Shown: positions 26,294 through 35,722 of the stretch, one piece after another
Position numbering within the stretch: position 1 is the stretch's first letter
Layout: each line of letters starts with the position of its first letter
Source of the DNA: BPJU01 sp964425225
GTDB lineage: Bacteria > Planctomycetota > Planctomycetia > Pirellulales > Pirellulaceae
Reading direction: 5' to 3'
Assembly (NCBI GenBank): GCA_964425225.1
Contig: CAYRMD010000008.1
Coordinates: forward strand, 1 to 64,000
DNA: 64,000 bases
The notes under the pieces: model-generated
What the model saw: the letters and a program-made list of their open reading frames with translations, nothing else
Told to the model about the DNA's origin: nothing
Database searches by the model: none
Made by a program: the position numbers and the translations under genes

Positions 26294-27508
26294 ATGCTGC
26301 ACGACGTGTCTGATACCAACGGTCAGGGTGTGCAACAGGCGTTCGGGGGACGGTGGTTGCATGCTGGTCGAAGGGACAAACGCAATCTCGGGCAGGGTTC
26401 ACATAACCGGCGGAGGTTCTTGCAGTTGACGTTGCTTGGCGCAACCGGTCTTGCTACCCGCTCTCTCCAGGGACAACCGGCAGCAATTCGTTGGTATGAC
26501 GTAACAAGTTGGGGTGTAGAGGGGCGAGGTTGGACAGACGAGGAACGCCAGCGGTACTTCGATCGCTTGCCCGCTAAGGCCGAAGCAACCGTGCCGCCGG
26601 CCGTGTGGGGTTTGAATCATCATTCGGCGGGGATGGCCGTTTTATTCGCAACGGACGCCACACAAATCTACGTGGAATACGAGCTGTTTTCTTCGCGACT
26701 GGCAATGCCCCATATGCCGGCTACGGGAGTTAGCGGATTGGATCTGTATGCGCGCGATAGCGATGGGCAATGGCGCTGGCTTCAGGTCGTCCAACCCACG
26801 TCGCAGCAAATCAATCAACTCCTTGCCGGTGGTCTCGATCCCGGCGGCCGTACGTATCTTTTGTATTTACCGCTCTATAACGGAGTCAACTCGCTGCAGA
26901 TTGGCGTGCCGGATAAAGACACTTTCACGCCGATACGGCCGCGTGACGACCGGCCGATCGTGTTTTACGGCACCTCGATAATTCAAGGCGCGTGTGCTTC
27001 GCGACCGGGAATGGCCCTACCGGCCATCGTCGGAAGGCGCCTGGATGTACCGACGCTCAATTTAGGTTTCTCCGGGAATGGCAGGATGGATCGGTCCGTC
27101 GTCGAATTGATGGCCGAATGGGACGCGGAAATCTTCTGTATTGACTGTCTTCCCAACATGGATCCGGATTTGGTTCGCGAGCGGACCGGTCCTTTAGTTC
27201 GGCGGCTGCGGGAAGCTCGACCTCAGACGCCGATTCTTCTCGTAGAGGATCGGCCATTTACGAATTCGCGGTTTTACGAATCGCGTCGCCGTTTTCATGA
27301 GGCCAATCATGCCGCGCTTCGTGAAGCATATCGGCAACTGCTGGCTGAAGGAGTACAACGGCTGTTTTATTTGGCGGGACATACCTTGTTGGGAGACGAT
27401 GGAGAAGCCGCCACGGACGGATCGCATCCGAGCGACCTTGGTTTTTCGCGGTATGCGGATGCCTACCTTCGAGTCATTCAACAAATCCGCAAGGAGGTTA
27501 ACCCCTGA
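26294..27508 (+). CDS. Tat-exported SGNH/GDSL esterase
   Basis: 404 aa. A twin-arginine signal is at residues 38–55 (NRRRFLQLTLLGATGLA) after an unusually long polar N-terminus. After it comes a beta-sandwich domain with the LDLY motif (SGLDLYARD) typical of the family's N-terminal module, then the SGNH hydrolase: nucleophile block GTSIIQG, GFSGNG, and the C-terminal Asp-His block DGSHPSDLGF. Related proteins are carbohydrate esterases (acetyl or sialic-acid-type), so a polysaccharide deacetylase role in the periplasm is plausible. AAGGAG is optimally placed for ATG 26294; ATG 26285 is too close to it. Confidence 0.87.
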   Translation: MLHDVSDTNGQGVQQAFGGRWLHAGRRDKRNLGQGSHNRRRFLQLTLLGATGLATRSLQGQPAAIRWYDVTSWGVEGRGWTDEERQRYFDRLPAKAEATVPPAVWGLNHHSAGMAVLFATDATQIYVEYELFSSRLAMPHMPATGVSGLDLYARDSDGQWRWLQVVQPTSQQINQLLAGGLDPGGRTYLLYLPLYNGVNSLQIGVPDKDTFTPIRPRDDRPIVFYGTSIIQGACASRPGMALPAIVGRRLDVPTLNLGFSGNGRMDRSVVELMAEWDAEIFCIDCLPNMDPDLVRERTGPLVRRLREARPQTPILLVEDRPFTNSRFYESRRRFHEANHAALREAYRQLLAEGVQRLFYLAGHTLLGDDGEAATDGSHPSDLGFSRYADAYLRVIQQIRKEVNP

Positions 27509-27573
27509 CAAGGAGGGCATCGCGGATCGATTGGTTTTACTACCCCAACCACAGGACCGTGATTAAGGGCAAT

Positions 27574-27936
27574 TTAGGGTTTCTCATATTTTTGGATAGT
27601 TCGATCGATCAGGGCAGTGATTTCATCCTGGGACATATCAAGCGCCACAGCCACTCGAGCAAACAGTTGTTTTTCTCGATCTGCCAACTTTCCGTCGGCT
27701 GCCATCATACGCAGCATTTCTTCTAGGAGCTGCACTGCTTGGGACCGCTCGATGGGGAGTCGCACCGCGCCCGGTTCGGACTCTAATGTTTCACGCACCA
27801 GTTGCGCAAACGTTGTCTCATCGATGTTCCATAATCGGGCATATTCTTTGAGCAACTCCAGCTCCGACTCAGTCAGACGCTGATCCACTAATGCTGTTAC
27901 GATGAGGTTTCGCAAAAGTTGGGTTCGGATACTCAT
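27574..27936 (-). CDS. TerB-like helical protein
   Basis: 120-aa all-helical protein with the TerB pattern: LIVTALVDQRLTESELELL, a central helix, MLRMMAADGKLADREKQLF (acidic loop MAADGKL suggests a metal site), and a final helix. TerB-like domains occur in tellurite resistance and phage-defence loci and bind metal or act as scaffold modules. It lies 36 bp after the 643-aa protein of unknown function and the MoxR ATPase and is probably the last gene of that operon. The length equals one domain. Confidence 0.78.
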   Translation of the reverse strand: MSIRTQLLRNLIVTALVDQRLTESELELLKEYARLWNIDETTFAQLVRETLESEPGAVRLPIERSQAVQLLEEMLRMMAADGKLADREKQLFARVAVALDMSQDEITALIDRTIQKYEKP

Positions 27937-27972
27937 GGTAGCAATTTCTCTCCGGGAGTTTCCCAGGCCGTT

Positions 27973-29904
27973 TTAGGGGCGGCGGATAAAATGATCAGCA
28001 TAACTTCGTACATGCTTGCCCTGCAGCACGTGTACAGTTCGTAGTTTCTGGATAGTGCTGTCGCTGAATTGCGCAAGTGGCAGATGAATAAACTGTTTGC
28101 CGAAGCGCCGCGCCAATCGCCGCCAGCCAGCTCCAATCGGCACCGGACTCAGCACCACAATATGCCTCTGCTCGGCATGCAAGCACGCCGCCGCTAGAAG
28201 ACGTTCTTCGAGCGTGTCAGCAAAATCCAATCGACGATCGCGCCAAATATCAGGAATTAAGCGTGGCGGATATAAGAATAGGGCGCCACCATATGTGGCC
28301 ACAGCGATGCCGGGTCCAATAATCTCTTTCATATAATCAGTCGCAAAAAACGCCAAAGTCGACTCATCTTCATGCTCGGCATACCAGGTCGTTCTCCATG
28401 GATAGTCACGGGGATCTGCGGGGCAATCGAATAGCATCACTGCACAATCCAATTGACCTCGACTAGGAGGTAACACTTTGACGTAGATATCGCCGGTATA
28501 CCAGTGTCGCAAGGTGTCCCGAATATCGATCCCGTCTTTAATACTGGTAGTGAACTTCTCTGTTCTTGCCAAATCAGCTCCTAATACGGCCTTAGCACGA
28601 TCGAAAAGATGAGCCCGAAAACTTTCGATTGCGTCATCTTCTGGTGGGTAACTGCATTGTTGATAGGGATCCCAAGCAATACGCCATTTCTGCACCTCGG
28701 ATCGTTCGGGTCGCCGCCGCAGCACATAACTCCGCCACCGGATCGGCCGGCCCGGCAAGCGGCTTACGAGTCGAATTAAGCGACCATCGTCGAACCTGGC
28801 GCGGTCGATTCCCAAAGTGACTCGAGGGTAATTGGTTTCTCGGCCGTACGGATAGTCACGCGCACGCTCCACAACATGCAGGGCGAAGCTGTCGCCTGCT
28901 ATCTGTTGCGCCGCTACGACGATCGTGTAAAGATCCGGGGTAAATCTCCGATCGATAAGGCAAAGATTGCGAATGTACTTAAGCATCAGGGAAAGTAAAT
29001 AGGGCGTAATGCGCCTGGCTCGTTTTTTGAACTCCTCCAAATACGAGGTTCGCGCAGCTAACAGCAATTCCTTCACTCCGTCGATGGACAGGTTGGCGTC
29101 GTCATCCAGCTCGAAGCGCGCCCGTTCGTATAGCCCGGTGATAAATGGAAATTCTCCGAGCATGAAAAGAAGCGTGCGCCGTTCCGGCTCATAAATGGTG
29201 ATGTCGCCCGTCAATTCATCTTCAGAATCTTTCCAGCGTTCGCGGTAGGCAAGACGAAGCCATGGCCATTCGACGAGCGAACACAGCATCAAAATGCGGT
29301 GATAACGCGCTTCTAACATGCGAAGTTGTCTGGCCATACGTGCTAAACGCCGGTGAAACTGGAGCGAGCCGGGCTTTCGCAATACCGGTACCACGGCAGC
29401 AACGTACCGCTCCAGAGGAACTTTCTTCAATGCGTACGGATCGGGGAGCACACTGCTGAAAGCCTCGAACGTCTCGGTTTCTAAATCCACGAACGCTCGC
29501 GGAATGTGCTCCTCCATGGCAAATCGCAGGGCTGCAATCACCGGCTGACACGGTTCGACCGGGACATAACTTGCCGCAGTTAAATGCCGGTCTTCGGATT
29601 CGGAGTCCGACTGCCATGAATCCACCGTTGGTTCCCAATTGGGGGCGGCTTCTTGGATCACCAGTAAAGGCTGGGGCAGTTGAAGAATCGCTTCTTCGAC
29701 CGGCCTGCGGAAACTAGGCGGTAGCGGTACAGCCAGGCAGTCGAATGTGCCCGATAGCAAACGCCGCCGAACCTCGACAGCGAAGTCACCGCTTCCGTGC
29801 ACGACGGGCAGCAATGTAATCCGATCGCTGAGTCGCAGCACGCCTTCGGCCGTCGGTCCCATGTTTCCTCTGCGTCCGACAAAAAAGAGCAACCGAATTG
29901 TCAT
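27973..29904 (-). CDS. Unknown 643-aa protein in a MoxR operon
   Basis: I do not recognise a named family. The N-terminus (MTIRLLFFVGRR … ITLLPVVHGSGDFAVEVRRRL) has a His-Gly-Ser near residue 36 and a run DCLAVPLPPSF that loosely recalls the N-terminal TraB/ChaN-type pattern, but this is weak. Further landmarks: YVPVEPCQPVIAAL (about 110–124), a helical middle, WDPYQQCSYPPEDDAIE (about 405–425), and YGGALFLYPPRLIPDIW in the C-terminal third, a compact alpha/beta region. No signal peptide or membrane helix. Its ATG shares one base with the stop of the MoxR ATPase gene, so it is translationally coupled, and a TerB-like gene follows. The coupling suggests that it is a partner or client of the ATPase. 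Confidence 0.72.
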   Translation of the reverse strand: MTIRLLFFVGRRGNMGPTAEGVLRLSDRITLLPVVHGSGDFAVEVRRRLLSGTFDCLAVPLPPSFRRPVEEAILQLPQPLLVIQEAAPNWEPTVDSWQSDSESEDRHLTAASYVPVEPCQPVIAALRFAMEEHIPRAFVDLETETFEAFSSVLPDPYALKKVPLERYVAAVVPVLRKPGSLQFHRRLARMARQLRMLEARYHRILMLCSLVEWPWLRLAYRERWKDSEDELTGDITIYEPERRTLLFMLGEFPFITGLYERARFELDDDANLSIDGVKELLLAARTSYLEEFKKRARRITPYLLSLMLKYIRNLCLIDRRFTPDLYTIVVAAQQIAGDSFALHVVERARDYPYGRETNYPRVTLGIDRARFDDGRLIRLVSRLPGRPIRWRSYVLRRRPERSEVQKWRIAWDPYQQCSYPPEDDAIESFRAHLFDRAKAVLGADLARTEKFTTSIKDGIDIRDTLRHWYTGDIYVKVLPPSRGQLDCAVMLFDCPADPRDYPWRTTWYAEHEDESTLAFFATDYMKEIIGPGIAVATYGGALFLYPPRLIPDIWRDRRLDFADTLEERLLAAACLHAEQRHIVVLSPVPIGAGWRRLARRFGKQFIHLPLAQFSDSTIQKLRTVHVLQGKHVRSYADHFIRRP

Positions 29905-30851
29905 CAATCCTCGTCATCGTCCGGCCGCTCTGGGTGCAGGGGATCATCCGATTCCCAGAAAAAATCCCCCAAGCCCAGGGGCAGGGCTTCACCACCCAAG
30001 CTGCGCTTTTTGCGTTTGGCCAAAGCATCCAGATCCAAGGCATCCGCACCAAGGCATTTTTCGAGCGCTTCTCGCCAAACTTTGTCCTTGGCCGCTGGAT
30101 GACCCTCCGTTTGCGCTAGCCGCTTCATAGCATAGCGCAAAACATTAATTCCGTCACGCACCGCAAAGTCGAGCCCCAATGCATGAGCCTGTTGGAGAAA
30201 ATCGACGGTGATGGCTAGCATTTGGTCTTCAGCAAAGGGCAAGTGGTATTTCAATATGGCAAGCTCCTCCTCTCGAGAGGGAAAGCCGAGAGCGAGCGTT
30301 GGCTGAAGGCGGCTAAGAATATAATCCGGGATCTCGTACGTGGACTCGTCTTCATTCATCGTCACGGCACATCGGAAGTCCGGATGAGCGGGAATGGTAA
30401 TACCGGCGACGATCGATTCCACGTAGCGACGATGGTCAAAAAGTGGAGCGAGACTTGCCCACGATTTTTCATTCATGCGGTTGCCTTCGTCTAGGACACA
30501 TACACCGCCGCGAATCATAGCACTCACCAGCGGGGAAGCGTGGTAGGCGATGCGTCCATGATGCGACAGTACCGGCGTGATGAGCAGATCCTCGGGCCGA
30601 GTGTCCGCCGTGCACTGATACACGTAAAGCTCCTGTCCCCGTACACGAGCTGCTGCCATCGCTAAGGCGGTCTTTCCAATACCCGGCACGCCGACCAGCC
30701 GCGGTGTCAGCGGTAAGTCTTTCTGGTCAACCACCACCCAGCATGCCAGCAATTGTTGGAGAATTTCCCGTTGGCCAATCCATTGGACGTCGGCACGGTG
30801 GGGTGGGCCAAGCTGAATCGGAACCCCTTCGATCGTTACCTGTCTATCCAT
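29904..30851 (-). CDS. MoxR-family AAA+ ATPase
   Basis: 315-aa ATPase of the MoxR/RavA type, chaperone-like remodelling enzymes often encoded next to von Willebrand A or partner proteins. Walker A GVPGIGKTALA (about 60–70), Walker B RGGVCVLDEGNRMNEKSW with the helix-2 insertion NRM, a sensor-1 TMNEDES, and arginine fingers in the ILSRL–P segment are visible. The C-terminus is a lysine-rich stretch (AKRKKRS) plus acidic tail DDDED. ATG 30851 is chosen; a TTG seven codons upstream is possible. It precedes the 643-aa unknown by a one-base overlap. Confidence 0.87.
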   Translation of the reverse strand: MDRQVTIEGVPIQLGPPHRADVQWIGQREILQQLLACWVVVDQKDLPLTPRLVGVPGIGKTALAMAAARVRGQELYVYQCTADTRPEDLLITPVLSHHGRIAYHASPLVSAMIRGGVCVLDEGNRMNEKSWASLAPLFDHRRYVESIVAGITIPAHPDFRCAVTMNEDESTYEIPDYILSRLQPTLALGFPSREEELAILKYHLPFAEDQMLAITVDFLQQAHALGLDFAVRDGINVLRYAMKRLAQTEGHPAAKDKVWREALEKCLGADALDLDALAKRKKRSLGGEALPLGLGDFFWESDDPLHPERPDDDED

Positions 30852-31227
30852 AGGGAATTTTCCCGAAAACAAGCCGTGGTAATTGGCTGCCGGTGCTGTT
30901 TCGCCAAGTTCTACATCGCCATCGTCGCAAACTCGATGCTCGTCGCCTCACGTTCTATTGTGACAGAGGGCTATTGGCCCGAAAAGGTCGTTTCTTATTG
31001 CGGCAGTACGTATCGTGAACTCTTCGATCGGTGTTATCCGGATAAAAGGGCGGCACGAATTTCCGCCCGCGCGCGCCGCCAAACGCCGAGGCACATTTTG
31101 GTTGGAAAACGCACATGACTTGAGGCGAGTGCTACGTTTGAGAAGGACAGATTCTACGCAAGCTGAATGTCGTATCACGGTTGCGGTAACGACGTGGTAA
31201 TACTGCGTCGGAATTAGGGTGACGATT
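30852..31227. other. Divergent intergenic region, MoxR operon and membrane protein
   Basis: About 375 bp shared between divergent genes, so it should hold both promoters. The sequence shows no strong palindrome and no standard -35/-10 pair that I could defend. Frames here are short and overlap each other without matching a family. Confidence 0.5.
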
Positions 31228-32934
31228 ATGGCAACTTTGCGGCTTTTGCGCGTCAGATGGACAACCGTATGGAGCTTTTTGGTTATCTTGGCTGGAGCCG
31301 TTTTCTTATCGCGCAATCATGCAGACCCCGACTTCTGGGGACATGTCCAATATGGACGCGACGTACTGCGGAATGGCTTGCCTTTAACGGCAACGTATTC
31401 GTACACGGCTATCAACTACCGATGGATCAATCATGAGAACCTTTCAGAAATCATATTTGCCTGGGTCGTCGATCATTGGGGGGTGCCGGCACTATTGTTC
31501 ATGAAAGCGTTAAGTGGTGCTGCACTTACAGGGATACTCTGGTTCCGTTTACGCCACAGAGGTCTTACACCCTTGGTGGCAACGGTCGTACTCTTGGCCG
31601 GCTTGGCCAACGTTATGTTTTTTTGGACGCTACGCCCCCAGTGGTTTACCCTCACGTTGTTCGTCGTGCTGCTTGCACTACTAGATGACAAATCGAGCCA
31701 GGCCGGCCGTAGTCTTGGCACGTCGAGTGGCGCCCAACTGACGGAGGGGCGTCGAATGTTGAGAAGGCTCCTATGGATCGCTCCAGGAGTTTTCCTTGTG
31801 TGGGCAAACTTTCATGGAGGATTTGTCCTGGGACTTGTCTTTTTGGCTGCGTATTTGGGGCTTCGTTCCTGTCAATGGGCACTCTCCTTCCGCCGAGCAG
31901 GAATCGTTCTAGCAAGTCAAGCTGCCGTTGTGTTGCTATTGTGTGTGGCCAGTACATTAGTGAATCCCTACGGCTGGGAATTGCATCGTTGGTTAAGATA
32001 CTCCTTGGGAGCTGCACGTCCCGAAATCGCGGAATGGCACCCGCCGCGTTTGTTGGATCCGGTTTTTACTCCGTGGTGGGTATTTCTTGGGTTTTCTGCA
32101 ATTGTGGGCGCCCTGACCTGGCGTCGACGCGATTGGCTGCGTTCCGTAATGCTGGTGTTGTTCGCTTGGCAACCGCTGCTCCATTTGCGCCATATTCCGT
32201 TTTACACACTGGCATTCTTGTGGTGGTGTGCCGAGGATACGGCGATAGTCTGGAATGGGTTCATGCGGCGTTTCGGGATCCGAGCCCGGCTTGCCCCTGC
32301 AGCGGATAATCCTCCGCTCTGGCTTTGGATTGCTGCCGGCGCAGTGGCTGTCGGCCTTATCGGTTTGCTCGTTTCTCAGGTAGGCGTTATTCCTGTACAT
32401 CGTGAGCAATACCCGGTGGACTGCGTTCAGTACATCGCACGGCAAGGCCTGGATGGGCGAATGGTGGCTCGATTCGATTGGGCCCAGTACGTCCTTGAGA
32501 CTTTCGCGCATGGCCCGAAAGATCGCCCCGTGACACTGGCGGTCGACGGTCGTTTCCGCACGTGTTACCCGCGTTCTGTCTTAGATGCCTATTTCGACTT
32601 TGCGCAAGGTGATGATCCGGCCTGCCGGAATCGTGCCCCCAACTCGCCCCCGTTTGATCCCACGCGGATTTTGCGGATGGGAAACCCCGATTTAGTGCTG
32701 ATCGGATGCGACGAACGACAACCGGGTCGGATCCTTCGCGAGCACGCTCGAGACTGGACACTGTTGTACCGGGATGGCGTTGCCGAGCTGTGGGGGCGGC
32801 GCAGCCGATATGACGATCCGAAACGCCCCGATTATGTGGCTTCTGAGCAACGGCTTCTGAACGTGCCCAAGCCGCACGGTTTCGTTCCGTGGCCGGCTCA
32901 TCCAGATTGGACACAAGGCAATAATACCCGATAA
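31228..32934 (+). CDS. Polytopic membrane protein, GT-C-like
   Basis: 568 aa, starting ATG with AGGG about ten bases upstream (a GTG three codons earlier is an alternative). After an N-terminal membrane helix (about 10–30) comes the conserved ADPDFWGHVQYGRDVL, with the acidic residues expected of a first periplasmic loop in GT-C-type glycosyltransferases. About eight further helices follow to residue 380, then a soluble C-terminal domain (about 385–568) with DAYFDFAQGDDP and a Trp-rich end. Proteins of this arrangement occur widely in planctomycetes without assigned function; lipid-linked sugar transfer is an inference from the topology. Confidence 0.7.
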   Translation: MATLRLLRVRWTTVWSFLVILAGAVFLSRNHADPDFWGHVQYGRDVLRNGLPLTATYSYTAINYRWINHENLSEIIFAWVVDHWGVPALLFMKALSGAALTGILWFRLRHRGLTPLVATVVLLAGLANVMFFWTLRPQWFTLTLFVVLLALLDDKSSQAGRSLGTSSGAQLTEGRRMLRRLLWIAPGVFLVWANFHGGFVLGLVFLAAYLGLRSCQWALSFRRAGIVLASQAAVVLLLCVASTLVNPYGWELHRWLRYSLGAARPEIAEWHPPRLLDPVFTPWWVFLGFSAIVGALTWRRRDWLRSVMLVLFAWQPLLHLRHIPFYTLAFLWWCAEDTAIVWNGFMRRFGIRARLAPAADNPPLWLWIAAGAVAVGLIGLLVSQVGVIPVHREQYPVDCVQYIARQGLDGRMVARFDWAQYVLETFAHGPKDRPVTLAVDGRFRTCYPRSVLDAYFDFAQGDDPACRNRAPNSPPFDPTRILRMGNPDLVLIGCDERQPGRILREHARDWTLLYRDGVAELWGRRSRYDDPKRPDYVASEQRLLNVPKPHGFVPWPAHPDWTQGNNTR

Positions 32935-33448
32935 GCATTGTAGTCATTACAATTCGAGAAATTTATTGCCAAGAGATTATTGACCGCGTCAAAATTAACC
33001 CGTGGACTTATCACCAAGCCTTTCGGCGTCTGGAATATGATGCAATACTAAATCGCTATCATTCTTGGTATCCGGAAAGATGCGCAATTGTGGGAGAACT
33101 GATGTCCAAATTGTTATTGGCGAGACCAGCGTTCTTCTCGTCCTCTGCGTTGGGTACGTGGGAATTGGCACCACAGAGACACGGAGGAGCGCAAAACACC
33201 GGTTCGACCTTTTGGGAAAGCGAATGCTTAAGGAACCGTTGCACAATTCGCTTGTGTTGTATGGAACTTTTCGCGAAAAGATAAGGTAGTAGTTATGATG
33301 TCGCGCTTGCGGTGAGAATCACGATCACATTGTCAAGGAGGCGTCTAATATTAATATGCGTTGCGCATTGTGAGCACTATCCATCCGGGGTTCGTCGCTC
33401 ATACGCTAACGCAAGTCACCCATAATCAAAGCGCACGCCCGAACGGGG
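32935..33448. other. Intergenic region with open but start-less frame and repeat-like segment
   Basis: About 510 bp. A frame stays open from 32925 to 33284 but has no plausible start before GTG 33090 and no family match. A short hairpin ATTGTA/TACAAT (32937–32953) follows the membrane protein stop. ACCACAGAGACACGGAGG near 33170 belongs to the dispersed AC(R)CACAGAGACAC type of intergenic repeat. No promoter assignable. Confidence 0.5.
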
Positions 33449-35401
33449 TTATTCTTCTTCGCGCAATTTGGCGAGAATCGAATAGTCTTCCAATGTCGTG
33501 GTATCGCCTACTGTTTCGCGGCCCTCGGCGATATCCCGAAGCAGCCGTCGCATGATTTTGCCGCTGCGCGTTTTAGGAAGCGCCGTTGTAAAACGGATCT
33601 CATCCGGCTGGGCCAACGCACCGATCTCTTTTCGCACATGCAGGCGCAATTCTTCCTTGAGTTGGGGGCTAGGATCCGCGTTCTTCAGCGTTACAAACAC
33701 GGCAATGGCTTGTCCCTTGATGGGATCCGATTTGCCGATGGCAGCCGCTTCGGCTACCGCTGGATGGCTGACCAGCGCACTTTCGATCTCGATGGTGCTC
33801 AAGCGGTGTCCGGCTACATTGATCACATCGTCAATGCGCCCCATGATCCAGTAATAGCCGTCTTGGTCGCAGCGTGCATTGTCGCCGGTGAGATATTTGT
33901 GCGGGATTCTTGACCAGTACTGTTCGCGGTATCGGTTATCGTCACCCCAAATACCACGGAGCATGCCCGGCCATGGCCGGCTGATGACGAGCCAACCGCC
34001 GTGACCTTGGGGAACCGGCTCTCCTTTTTCCGTGACGATTTCGGGCACGATCCCAGGGAGCGGTTTTGTACAGCTTCCGGGTTTCAATGGGGTGGCACCT
34101 GGCAAGGGCGACATCATGATGCCACCCGTTTCCGTTTGCCACCACGTGTCCACGATCGGACAACGGCCGCCGCCGATTTTATAGTAATACCAAATCCAGG
34201 CTTCAGGATTGATTCCTTCGCCTACCGTACCGAGTAATCGGAGGCTAGACAAATCATGTTTTTCCACGTGATGATCGCCCCACTTAATAAAAGACCGGAT
34301 GGCAGTGGGAGCCGTGTAGAGAATATTGACTCGGCGTTTTTCCACAATGTGCCAGAAACGGTCTTCAGCCGGCCAATTCGGCGCGCCCTCGTACATCAGT
34401 ACGGTGGCTCCTGCACTGAGCGGGCCATACACGACATAGGAGTGACCGGTAATCCAACCGATATCCGCTGTGCACCAAAAAAGATCCTCGTCGCGGTAGT
34501 CAAACACCCATTCGAACGTTTTCTTGGTGTAGAGATTGTAACCGGCGGTGGTATGTTTGATCCCTTTGGGTTTTCCTGTCGAGCCGCTTGTATACAGAAT
34601 GAAAAGTGGGGTTTCGCTATCCAGAGGTTCGGCGGGACACTGGTCGGAAGCTTGATCCACTAGATCGTGCCACCAGAAGTCCCGGCCCGGTCGCATGGTG
34701 ATCTCGTTACCGACTCGATGCAGCACGATACACTTTTCGACCGTGGGGGATTTTTCCAAGGCTTCGTCCACGGTGGCCTTTAACGTCAAAAGCTTTCCGC
34801 GACGCCACGCTCCATCGGCCGTAATTTGAACGCGTGCCCGCGCGTCATTGTTGCGATCTGCCACAGCTTCGGCGGAAAAACCTGCAAAGATCACCGAATG
34901 CACAGCGCCAATCCGGGCGCAGGCCAACATGGCGATGGCCAATTCTGGCGTCATAGGCATGTAGATCGAGACGACGTCACCCTGGCGAACGCCGAGACTC
35001 TTTAAGACGTTGGCGAACTTACAGACTTCCCGATGGAGCTGCTGATAGGTCAACGTCCTTTCGTCACCAGGTTCGCCCTCCCAAATAATGGCTGCCTTGT
35101 TGCGCCGCCAGGTACCCAGATGGCGATCCAGGCAATTGTACGAGGCGTTGGTTTTTCCCCCGACGAACCACTGAGCAAAGGGTTCGTCCCACCGCAGAAC
35201 TTCGCGAAACGGTTCGAACCAGTGCAACTCGCTACGAGCCAATTCACCCCAGAACGCCTCAGGGTTTTCGATCGAGCGGCGATAAAGCTGCTCGTATTCT
35301 TGCATCGATCCGATGCGCGCACGGGATGCAAACTCGGCGCTCGGAGGAAAAACGCGATCTTCTTGCAAGACCGTATCCAATGCCGCACTTGACTCGGCCA
35401 T
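33449..35401 (-). CDS. acs: Acetyl-CoA synthetase
   Basis: 650-aa AMP-forming acetate–CoA ligase of full family length, cytosolic. Landmarks in order: the N-terminal FWGELARSELHWFEPF, VSIYMPMTPELAIAMLACARIGA, the phosphate loop YTSGSTGKPKG (about 270–281), WITGHSYVVYGPL, DTWWQTETGG (substrate and Mg), TGDNARCDQDGYYWIMGRIDD, and PKTRSGKIMRR with the catalytic, acetylatable lysine. The ATG at 35401 is preceded by GGGGAG seven bases upstream. It is divergent from tmk and converges with nothing nearby. It converts acetate to acetyl-CoA, feeding fatty-acid and central metabolism. Confidence 0.97.
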   Translation of the reverse strand: MAESSAALDTVLQEDRVFPPSAEFASRARIGSMQEYEQLYRRSIENPEAFWGELARSELHWFEPFREVLRWDEPFAQWFVGGKTNASYNCLDRHLGTWRRNKAAIIWEGEPGDERTLTYQQLHREVCKFANVLKSLGVRQGDVVSIYMPMTPELAIAMLACARIGAVHSVIFAGFSAEAVADRNNDARARVQITADGAWRRGKLLTLKATVDEALEKSPTVEKCIVLHRVGNEITMRPGRDFWWHDLVDQASDQCPAEPLDSETPLFILYTSGSTGKPKGIKHTTAGYNLYTKKTFEWVFDYRDEDLFWCTADIGWITGHSYVVYGPLSAGATVLMYEGAPNWPAEDRFWHIVEKRRVNILYTAPTAIRSFIKWGDHHVEKHDLSSLRLLGTVGEGINPEAWIWYYYKIGGGRCPIVDTWWQTETGGIMMSPLPGATPLKPGSCTKPLPGIVPEIVTEKGEPVPQGHGGWLVISRPWPGMLRGIWGDDNRYREQYWSRIPHKYLTGDNARCDQDGYYWIMGRIDDVINVAGHRLSTIEIESALVSHPAVAEAAAIGKSDPIKGQAIAVFVTLKNADPSPQLKEELRLHVRKEIGALAQPDEIRFTTALPKTRSGKIMRRLLRDIAEGRETVGDTTTLEDYSILAKLREEE

Positions 35402-35722
35402 AGCCAACTCCCCGTATCAAAGGTTGTGCGGTCTTTGGCCCCTAGTTTATTATCGGTTCGGCTGGATTTTAGGGATTGGGCAGGAGCCTGTCAACGAAAG
35501 GCCCGCTTATACGCTTGCCCGGCCCGCATCGAGAAGGAGCCTCGTATCGAAGCTGCGCCGCATCGAGTGCGTTTTTCGGCTATCTTCGGGGGGCGCTACA
35601 TCTCAGGCAACGCCTACATTGGCACGGCGCAAACCAAGTAGGCCATCGCCCTCGACGAATACACAGCAAGACGCCAAACTATTCAAAGGAAACTATCCAG
35701 AATCGAGCGAAAGGAATATTCC
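35402..35722. other. Divergent promoter region between acs and tmk
   Basis: About 320 bp with no gene. A T/A-rich patch (CCTAGTTTATTATCGG, 35441–35456) lies about 40 bp upstream of the acs start and could hold a promoter element read to the left. No repeat or operator stands out. Confidence 0.4.

Noticed and set aside
32925..33284. Open frame of about 120 codons as a gene
   Set aside because: No ATG, GTG or TTG start until position 33090; the resulting 64-codon frame has no family match. It could be a gene remnant, but nothing supports one.
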